Positions 1 through 3,877 of a DNA stretch of 5,167 bases are shown here, in pieces. Origin of the DNA: 38-11 sp927435965 (GTDB lineage Bacteria > Bacillota > Clostridia > Tissierellales > Dethiosulfatibacteraceae); contig CAKMKB010000078.1 of assembly GCA_927435965.1 (NCBI GenBank), positions 1 to 5,167 of the forward strand, given 5' to 3'. Numbering within the stretch: position 1 is the first letter of the stretch; each line of letters starts with the position of its first letter. Made by a program: the position numbers and the translations under genes. The notes under the pieces are model-generated. The model saw nothing but the letters and a program-made list of their open reading frames with translations. It was not told the DNA's origin and did no database searches.

Positions 1-180
1 GTATTTTGCGAATCCACAGGCATTTACCATTTAACTCTTCTTCATTTCCTCATTAATCGCGAGATTGACATTCGTGTGATCAATCCGTTGATAACTAATT
101 CTAACAAGAATTACAACATAAGAAAAGTAAAAAATGATAAGTGGTTGAACTCATCTTTAACCACGAACAATAAAAAATAA
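1..180 (+). pseudogene. IS110-family transposase remnant (partial, broken)
   Basis: An open frame runs from the left edge of the window to a TAA at 178-180 (59 residues, start lies outside). It reads as the middle of the N-terminal DEDD (RuvC-like) catalytic domain of IS110-family transposases: an ESTGIY motif (residues 4-9), then VINPL (26-30), then IRKVKNDK (40-47). In the family the ESTG Glu and the KND Asp are catalytic and a further Asp normally follows three residues after the KND Asp. Here that position is Leu (KNDKWLN), similarity to the family stops, and the frame ends 12 residues later. The rest of the DEDD domain and the whole C-terminal Transposase_20 domain with its catalytic Ser are absent downstream. 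It is therefore a non-functional fragment. How much lies upstream cannot be seen. Recognition rests on remembered family motifs, not on an alignment. Confidence 0.72.
141..164. repeat. Small inverted repeat at the break of the IS110 remnant
   Basis: GTGGTTGA (141-148) and TTAACCAC (157-164) pair as an 8-bp stem with one G-T wobble and an 8-nt loop. It sits exactly where the transposase reading frame stops resembling IS110 proteins. It is not followed by a T-tract on either strand, so it is not a convincing terminator. It could be a scar of the rearrangement that truncated the element, or chance. Confidence 0.35.
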
Positions 181-234
181 AGTTAGAGGAATATTCTGAT
201 AAGCTATTTGATTATTTCTATAACTGAATTATAC

Positions 235-242
235 AAGGAGGT
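235..242 (+). promoter_or_regulatory. Ribosome binding site fixing the HD gene start
   Basis: AAGGAGGT lies 4 nt before ATG 247. The frame is open upstream as far as a TTG at 208, but that codon has no Shine-Dalgarno sequence, so ATG 247 is the start. No convincing promoter was found between 181 and 234; the gene may use one inside or before the transposase remnant. Confidence 0.8.
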
Positions 243-246
243 ACAA

Positions 247-738
247 ATGAGCATTGTTGGAGAAGTCATGAATGCCATGATTGCTTTTGATGGAAATGAC
301 ATAAAACGTATCAATCATTTCTTGAAGGTATATGGCTATGCAAAAGCGCTAGGTGAATCAGAAAAATTGGATGAATCTACGCAGACGATATTGGAGATTT
401 TAGCATTGACCCATGATATTGGAATTAGAAACAGTGAAAAGAAGTACAGTAGCTCCGAAGCCAAATACCAACACATAGAAGGTCCACCGGAGGCTGAAAA
501 ACTTCTGAAAGAGCTTGGTGTTCAACAAACCATTATTGATAGGGTTTGTTGGGTTATTGGACGACATCATGACTATAACAATATTGAAGGACTGGACTAC
601 CAGATATTGGTTGAAGCAGATTTTCTGGTTAACGCGTATGAAAAGAAGTTGTCTTCAGAATCGATACAACAATTTGGAGAGAATGTTTTTCTGACAAGAA
701 GTGGGAAGAACCTCTTGAAAAATATGTATAGAATTTGA
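247..738 (+). CDS. HD-domain phosphohydrolase family protein
   Basis: The protein has 163 residues and no signal peptide or membrane segment, so it is probably cytoplasmic. It carries the HD-superfamily metal-binding pattern: His24 (in RINHFLKVYGYA), the His56-Asp57 doublet (LTHDIG), His107/His108 (IGRHHDYNN) and Asp125 (VEADFLVN). His76 and the EGPPEAEKLL segment (78-87) sit where related small HD proteins have H..GP..A..LL. Members of this superfamily are metal-dependent phosphohydrolases, often acting on nucleotides. The family of about 160-residue HD proteins with a conserved QILVEADFLVN stretch is common in Clostridia, but I know of no assigned substrate. All expected metal ligands are present, so it should be active. 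The VOC gene follows after 37 nt with its own ribosome binding site, suggesting cotranscription without proving a shared pathway. The function beyond hydrolase is unknown. Confidence 0.88.
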   Translation: MSIVGEVMNAMIAFDGNDIKRINHFLKVYGYAKALGESEKLDESTQTILEILALTHDIGIRNSEKKYSSSEAKYQHIEGPPEAEKLLKELGVQQTIIDRVCWVIGRHHDYNNIEGLDYQILVEADFLVNAYEKKLSSESIQQFGENVFLTRSGKNLLKNMYRI

Positions 739-762
739 GAGTTTGTGCAATAAAATAAATCT

Positions 763-768
763 AAGGAG
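763..768 (+). promoter_or_regulatory. Ribosome binding site fixing the VOC gene start
   Basis: AAGGAG lies 7 nt before ATG 776. The longer reading from 743 would put this ribosome binding site inside the gene and lacks one of its own. It would also add 11 residues (CNKINLRRKD-type) that precede the normal PhnB-like N-terminus SVQAYINFNG. Confidence 0.8.
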
Positions 769-775
769 AAAAGAT

Positions 776-1198
776 ATGTCAGTTCAAGCTTATATTAATT
801 TTAATGGTAATTGTGAGGAAGCTGTAAAGTATTATGCTGAGATTTTCGAAACAGATGAACCTCAAATAATGTATTTTAGAGAAATGCCGCCTAATCCAGA
901 TTTTGAGCTTCCCGAAGAGGCATTGGATTTGGTATTGCATACTAGCCTGGTCATTAATGGTACTACTGTAATGTTTTCAGATATATTCCCTGGGATGCCA
1001 TTTACAGTCGGCAATAATATCAGCCTCACTGTCTTATCTACTGACATGAATGAGGTTGAGTCATTATTCAATAAATTGAAAGAACAAGGCTCAGTTGAAA
1101 TGGAATTGCAAGAAACATTCTGGAGCAAACTATATGGAAGCTTAACAGACAAGTTTGGGATTGTATGGCAATTCAGTTATGAAGAAAGCTTAACTTGA
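776..1198 (+). CDS. VOC superfamily (PhnB-like / glyoxalase-bleomycin resistance fold) protein
   Basis: The protein has 140 residues, the usual length for PhnB-like VOC proteins. The N-terminal motif AYINFNGNCEEAVKYYAEIF (residues 5-24) is the typical first beta-alpha unit. A middle strand LVINGTTVMFSDIFPG (58-73) follows, and then the C-terminal WSKLYGSLTDKFGIVWQFS signature (116-134), which closely matches the family's W...yG...D.fG..W.f. VOC proteins are metal-binding paired beta-alpha-beta-beta-beta modules and include glyoxalases, dioxygenases and antibiotic-binding proteins. The PhnB-like subgroup, often annotated as 3-demethylubiquinone methyltransferase-like, has no firmly established reaction. 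The name PhnB does not show a role in phosphonate use here, since no phn gene is present. It is probably soluble, and probably cotranscribed with the HD gene. Confidence 0.9.
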   Translation: MSVQAYINFNGNCEEAVKYYAEIFETDEPQIMYFREMPPNPDFELPEEALDLVLHTSLVINGTTVMFSDIFPGMPFTVGNNISLTVLSTDMNEVESLFNKLKEQGSVEMELQETFWSKLYGSLTDKFGIVWQFSYEESLT

Positions 1199-1203
1199 TT
1201 TAA

Positions 1204-1231
1204 GGGACAGTTCAAGTATTGAAATTGTCCT
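1204..1231. repeat. Inverted repeat overlapping a promoter candidate
   Basis: GGACAGTTCAA (1205-1215) and TTGAAATTGTCC (1219-1230) are complementary apart from one G-T pair and one bulged A, with a 3-nt loop. A further G-T pair extends it to 1204/1231. The core TTCAA-gta-TTGAA is a perfect 13-bp palindrome centred at 1217. It lies 6 nt after the VOC stop and covers the -35 region of the promoter candidate below. It could be an operator for a dimeric regulator or the 3' hairpin of the upstream transcript. No T-tract follows, so a standard intrinsic terminator is unlikely. Confidence 0.5.
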
Positions 1232-1247
1232 AAATAAGGCGTATATT
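1219..1247 (+). promoter_or_regulatory. Candidate promoter of the TPM-pspA operon
   Basis: TTGAAA (1219-1224) and TATATT (1242-1247), separated by 17 bp, fit a housekeeping SigA-type promoter. They would give a 5' leader of roughly 45 nt before the TTG start at 1298. The -35 lies within the right arm of the inverted repeat at 1204-1231, so binding there could regulate it. The same stretch can also be read as an ECF-like element (TGAAAT and CGTATA), but with a 14-nt spacing that is shorter than usual. Confidence 0.5.
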
Positions 1248-1286
1248 ACTATTATATAAGCGATTATTTAGGCACCCTGTTGATGG

Positions 1287-1292
1287 AGGAGG
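1287..1292 (+). promoter_or_regulatory. Ribosome binding site for the TTG start of the TPM protein
   Basis: AGGAGG (within GGAGGAGGA) lies 5 nt before TTG 1298. An in-frame ATG at 1283 overlaps this site and has no Shine-Dalgarno sequence before it, so the TTG is the better start. It gives a protein beginning M-A-R-R-G-G-S. Confidence 0.75.
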
Positions 1293-1297
1293 ATACA

Positions 1298-2359
1298 TTG
1301 GCAAGAAGAGGTGGTTCCGGAGGTAGAAGTAGTGGTGGCTCCTTTGGCGGGAGCCGAAGCAGCGGTGGCCGCATGGGTGGTTCTTTTGGTGTGGGTAGAA
1401 GCAGTAAAGGAACAAGCGGAGGAAGTATTTTTGGTGGCAATAAAAGCAAGACAAGCGGTGGTGGTATATTTGGAGGAGGCAATACGAGATCCAGTGGTGG
1501 CGGAATATTTGGCGGTGGCATACCAACCGGTCCTATAGGAGGCAACAGATCCTCTAGAAGCCGTAGAAGTGGCGGAGGTTGCGGGTGTGTGACTGTGATT
1601 ATTGTTCTGATTGTTGTGTTTGTATTGTTTTCGATAATGACATCAAGCATGGGGTCTTTCTTCAGCGGACCTGAAAAAGATTTTGAGATTACAAAATCTA
1701 GCATAGAACGCGAGGCTTTACCAAAAGGCTCTGTCAATGAAACTGATTATTATTATGACGATTTAGATTGGATTGGCAATGAGACTAAGCTTTTGTCTGG
1801 GCTGAGATATTTTTACCAAAAAACAGGCGTACAGCCTTTCTTATATATTACAGATACGGTCAATGGATCGAATTATCCCACCATGAGCCAATTGGATGAT
1901 TTTGCAAATGAGCTTTACGATGAACTATTTACCGATGAAGCCCACTTGCTGTTTGTTTTCTTTGAATATGATGAAGGATATATGACCAGATATGTGGCTG
2001 GCACTCAGGCTAAAACTGTTATAGATACTGAGGCTGGAGATATTCTGCTTGACTTCATTGATCGAAATTATTATGATGACAGCCTAAATGATGAGACTTT
2101 TTTCAGTAAATCATTTACAGAGGCTGCTGATAGAATTATGGATGTGACCCGTTCACCATGGATTAATGTGATGATAGTGTTTGGAGTTGTTGTGCTTATC
2201 ATTATATTGTTTATATGGTGGAGAGCCAATAAAAGACAAAAAGATCTTGAAGCAAAACAAACTGAAGAAATACTCAACACGCCTTTAGATAAGTTTGAAG
2301 ATCTAGAAGCTGAGCGACTAACTAAAAAGTATGAATATGAAGATGATGATTCTGATTGA
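1298..2359 (+). CDS. TPM-domain membrane protein with Gly/Ser/Arg-rich N-terminus
   Basis: The protein has 353 residues with four parts. Residues 2-94 are low-complexity Gly/Ser with scattered Arg/Lys, including three 13-residue repeats from residue 40. TM1 is about 98-116 and is preceded by a Cys-Gly-Cys pair (95-97). A TPM (DUF477) domain of about 150-285 follows, with YDDLDWIGNE, FYQKTGVQPFLYI and HLLFVFFEYD. TM2 is 288-308, followed by basic RANKRQK and an acidic tail ending EYEDDDSD. Positive charges before TM1 and after TM2 predict the head and tail in the cytosol and the TPM domain outside. TPM domains occur in membrane-quality and photosystem-repair proteins, and such genes commonly neighbour pspA in Firmicutes (B. 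subtilis YdjH is a comparable case). pspA follows 69 nt downstream with no terminator between. Its role is probably as a membrane partner of PspA in envelope stress. No enzymatic activity can be claimed. Confidence 0.85.
   Translation: MARRGGSGGRSSGGSFGGSRSSGGRMGGSFGVGRSSKGTSGGSIFGGNKSKTSGGGIFGGGNTRSSGGGIFGGGIPTGPIGGNRSSRSRRSGGGCGCVTVIIVLIVVFVLFSIMTSSMGSFFSGPEKDFEITKSSIEREALPKGSVNETDYYYDDLDWIGNETKLLSGLRYFYQKTGVQPFLYITDTVNGSNYPTMSQLDDFANELYDELFTDEAHLLFVFFEYDEGYMTRYVAGTQAKTVIDTEAGDILLDFIDRNYYDDSLNDETFFSKSFTEAADRIMDVTRSPWINVMIVFGVVVLIIILFIWWRANKRQKDLEAKQTEEILNTPLDKFEDLEAERLTKKYEYEDDDSD
1415..1531 (+). repeat. Three 39-nt coding repeats (13 residues each)
   Basis: Three in-frame units start at 1415, 1454 and 1493 and encode SGG(S/G)IFGG followed by five or so variable residues (protein residues 40-52, 53-65, 66-78). 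The copies differ mostly at third codon positions (for example ATTTTT, ATATTT, ATATTT for Ile-Phe, and mixed Gly codons), so the amino-acid pattern is better preserved than the DNA. Confidence 0.8.
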
Positions 2360-2383
2360 TCCGATGTTTTTATTTTAAGCATT

Positions 2384-2400
2384 CTGCTTTATAAAGGCAG
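2384..2400. repeat. Short hairpin between the TPM gene and pspA
   Basis: CTGCTTT (2384-2390) and AAGGCAG (2394-2400) can form a 7-bp stem with one G-T pair and a 3-nt loop. It lies 15 nt before the pspA ribosome binding site. There is no T-tract, so it is not a terminator. It could be a processing or stability element that sets the ratio of PspA to the TPM protein, or chance. Confidence 0.35.
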
Positions 2401-2428
2401 TGCTATATAAATTGAAGGAGGAAATTAA

Positions 2429-3115
2429 ATGGGAATTCTTGACAGGTTTAGTGACATAATCAGGGCTAATATTAACGAAGTCCTTGATAAAATGGAAGAT
2501 CCATCCAAAATGATTGAGCAGTATTTAAAGGATATGATGAAAGATCTGGCTGAGGTTAAGCAAAGCACAGCTGCTGTTATGGCCGAAGAGACTAGAACAC
2601 AGCGATTAGTGGATAATAATCAGGCAGAGGTAGCAAAATATCTGAATTTCTCTAAAAAAGCAGTAGAAGCCGGTAATGAAGGTGATGCCCGTACATTCAT
2701 AGCAAAAAAACAGGAACTAGAGAATGTTGGTGCAGGTCTAATGACAGCATATGCTGCAGCGCATGAAAATGCCCTCAAAATGAGACAAATGCACGATAAG
2801 CTTGTTACTGATATTGACGCACTTAAGGCACGCCGAGAAATGATTAAGGCAAAAGTTACGATAGCTAAAACACAGAAAAAATTGAATGAAATCAGCGCCA
2901 CAAATGTCAAAACACAAGGTGCAATCGAAGCGTTTGAACGTATGGAAGGCAAAGCTAACCAGATGCTAGATGAGGCAAATGCTATAAACGATCTTAATAT
3001 GGAGCCTATTGACGATGCTAAAGCTTTAGAAAAAAAATACGCTTCAAAAAGTACAGCATCTGTAGATGAAGAATTAGAAAAACTCAAGAAAGAGTTAGGA
3101 CAGAAAACAGAATAA
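2429..3115 (+). CDS. pspA: PspA/IM30 (Vipp1) family membrane-stress protein
   Basis: The protein has 228 residues, close to the roughly 220-230 typical of PspA and LiaH. It starts with MGILDRFSDIIRANINEVLD, the family's amphipathic membrane-binding helix, then the conserved KMEDPSKMIEQYLKDM turn (21-36). A long Ala/Glu/Lys-rich coiled coil follows to about residue 190 and a charged C-terminal helix ends ELEKLKKELGQKTE. PspA proteins are ESCRT-III-like: they coat the cytosolic face of a damaged membrane as rods or rings and help keep the proton-motive force. The start is set by AAGGAGG at 2415-2421, 7 nt before ATG. The upstream TPM gene is probably in the same transcript, and a terminator follows. 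There is no PspF, PspB/C or LiaRS gene here, so control must differ from the enterobacterial and LiaFSR schemes. The symbol denotes family membership. Confidence 0.95.
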   Translation: MGILDRFSDIIRANINEVLDKMEDPSKMIEQYLKDMMKDLAEVKQSTAAVMAEETRTQRLVDNNQAEVAKYLNFSKKAVEAGNEGDARTFIAKKQELENVGAGLMTAYAAAHENALKMRQMHDKLVTDIDALKARREMIKAKVTIAKTQKKLNEISATNVKTQGAIEAFERMEGKANQMLDEANAINDLNMEPIDDAKALEKKYASKSTASVDEELEKLKKELGQKTE

Positions 3116-3133
3116 TAGAATCCTAAGAGAGAT

Positions 3134-3177
3134 CCTCTTTAGTTGCGATTTAATGGCTGAAGGGGGTTTTTTGTTTT
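3134..3177 (+). terminator. Intrinsic terminator after pspA
   Basis: CCTCTTTAG (3134-3142) pairs with CTGAAGGGGG (3157-3166) with two G-T pairs and one bulged G, around a 14-nt loop. The stem is followed at once by TTTTTTGTTTT (3167-3177). A weaker alternative hairpin (3123-3129 with 3135-3142) overlaps its left arm. This closes the TPM-pspA unit and separates it from the sigma factor operon. Confidence 0.7.
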
Positions 3178-3199
3178 ATTGTTTATAGCTTTGTATTAT
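3171..3199 (+). promoter_or_regulatory. Candidate promoter of the sigma/anti-sigma operon
   Basis: TTGTTT (3171-3176) and TATTAT (3194-3199) are spaced by 17 bp, a reasonable SigA-type promoter with a leader of about 80 nt. The -35 overlaps the T-tract of the pspA terminator. The region is very AT-rich, so chance matches are likely. A second, ECF-like possibility (TGCAAT at 3234, CGTTATA at 3257) lies closer to the gene and could serve autoregulation. Confidence 0.35.
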
Positions 3200-3283
3200 A
3201 CTGTAATCATATTAAATAAAATTCTTATATAATTGCAATAAAATGGCAGTTTCAAGCGTTATATAAATGAAGGGAGATATCAG

Positions 3284-3877
3284 ATGATTTTATTTGTCTT
3301 AACAACAGATGGCGATTCGTTACACAAATCAAATAAGAGACAATTGAATATTGATGAATCATTGTTTGAGAAAATAGGAAATGATGATATGGATGCCTTC
3401 GAATCCCTTTATAATTTAACTGAACGCACAATGTATGCTTATATATTATCCATGGTTAGAAATCATGAAGATACGTTGGATATACTTCAGGAAACATATT
3501 TGAAAATCCGAGCGGCAGCGCATCTTTATAAACCCATGGGTAAACCGCTTGCGTGGATGTTTACTATAGCAAAAAATCTTCATTTGAGTAATATAAGATC
3601 AGAAAAACGGTATTCTTATGAGGGAACTGTCGAACTAGAAAACAGTCTTGAGTTTTCTTATGTGACAGACCCTGAGGATAAGATTGTGTTAGAAACCACC
3701 TTGGAAATATTAGCAGAGGATGAGCGGCAAATAGTAATATTACATGCTGTATCCGGAATGAAACATAAAGAGATAGCTAAGAATCTTGGCATACCGCTAT
3801 CTACTGCTTTGTCCAAGTATCATAGAGCATTGAAGAAGTTAAGAGACAACCTGAAAGAGGAGGAGTGGTTCAGATGA
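3284..3877 (+). CDS. ECF-type RNA polymerase sigma factor
   Basis: The protein has 197 residues with the two-domain ECF layout. Region 2 covers about residues 37-109: DAFESLYNLTERTMYAYIL, then DTLDILQETYLKI matching the core-binding D..Q.t...., then PLAWMFTIAKNLHLSNIRSEKR, the usual W.......N......R. Region 4 covers about 132-190, with ILAEDERQIVILHAVSGMKH, a helix-turn-helix KEIAKNLGIPLSTALSKYHRAL and a final KKLRDNL. No region 1.1 or 3 is present. ATG 3284 is preceded by AGGGAG (3271-3276) with a 7-nt gap. Its stop overlaps the anti-sigma start as ATGA, implying translational coupling and balanced production, the standard arrangement for a sigma factor and its inhibitor. It should direct polymerase to an envelope-related regulon when released. 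Targets are not known. It does not look like SigI, the usual partner of RsgI proteins. Confidence 0.93.
   Translation: MILFVLTTDGDSLHKSNKRQLNIDESLFEKIGNDDMDAFESLYNLTERTMYAYILSMVRNHEDTLDILQETYLKIRAAAHLYKPMGKPLAWMFTIAKNLHLSNIRSEKRYSYEGTVELENSLEFSYVTDPEDKIVLETTLEILAEDERQIVILHAVSGMKHKEIAKNLGIPLSTALSKYHRALKKLRDNLKEEEWFR
3858..3863 (+). promoter_or_regulatory. Ribosome binding site of the anti-sigma gene inside the sigma gene
   Basis: AGGAGG within GAGGAGGAG (3857-3865) lies 10 nt before ATG 3874 and inside the last codons of the sigma gene. It supports ATG 3874 rather than GTG 3865 (which overlaps the site) and reinforces coupling through the ATGA overlap. Confidence 0.75.

Noticed and set aside
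208..235. Promoter TTGATT-16-TATACA directly before the HD gene
   Set aside because: Transcription would begin after the ribosome binding site, leaving no usable leader.
1199..1297. Riboswitch or other structured leader before the TPM gene
   Set aside because: The gap is about 100 nt and holds only the inverted repeat and promoter-like elements; no conserved riboswitch core is recognisable.
1311..1538. Plus-strand Val/Ala/Glu-rich frame within the TPM gene
   Set aside because: It is an out-of-phase reading of the same Gly-codon repeats, with no start signal.
1264..1737. Minus-strand 157-residue proline/leucine-rich reading frame
   Set aside because: It is the antisense of the Gly/Ser-rich head of the TPM protein (Gly codons read back as Pro), with no ribosome binding site or recognisable domain.
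2382..2409. Separate promoter for pspA (extended -10 TGCTATATA at 2401)
   Set aside because: It would start transcription at about 2416, on top of the ribosome binding site, and lacks a matching -35.
2620..3087. Minus-strand 155-residue frame opposite pspA
   Set aside because: It is a Ser/Ala-rich antisense shadow of a convincingly identified PspA gene, with no start signal or domain.
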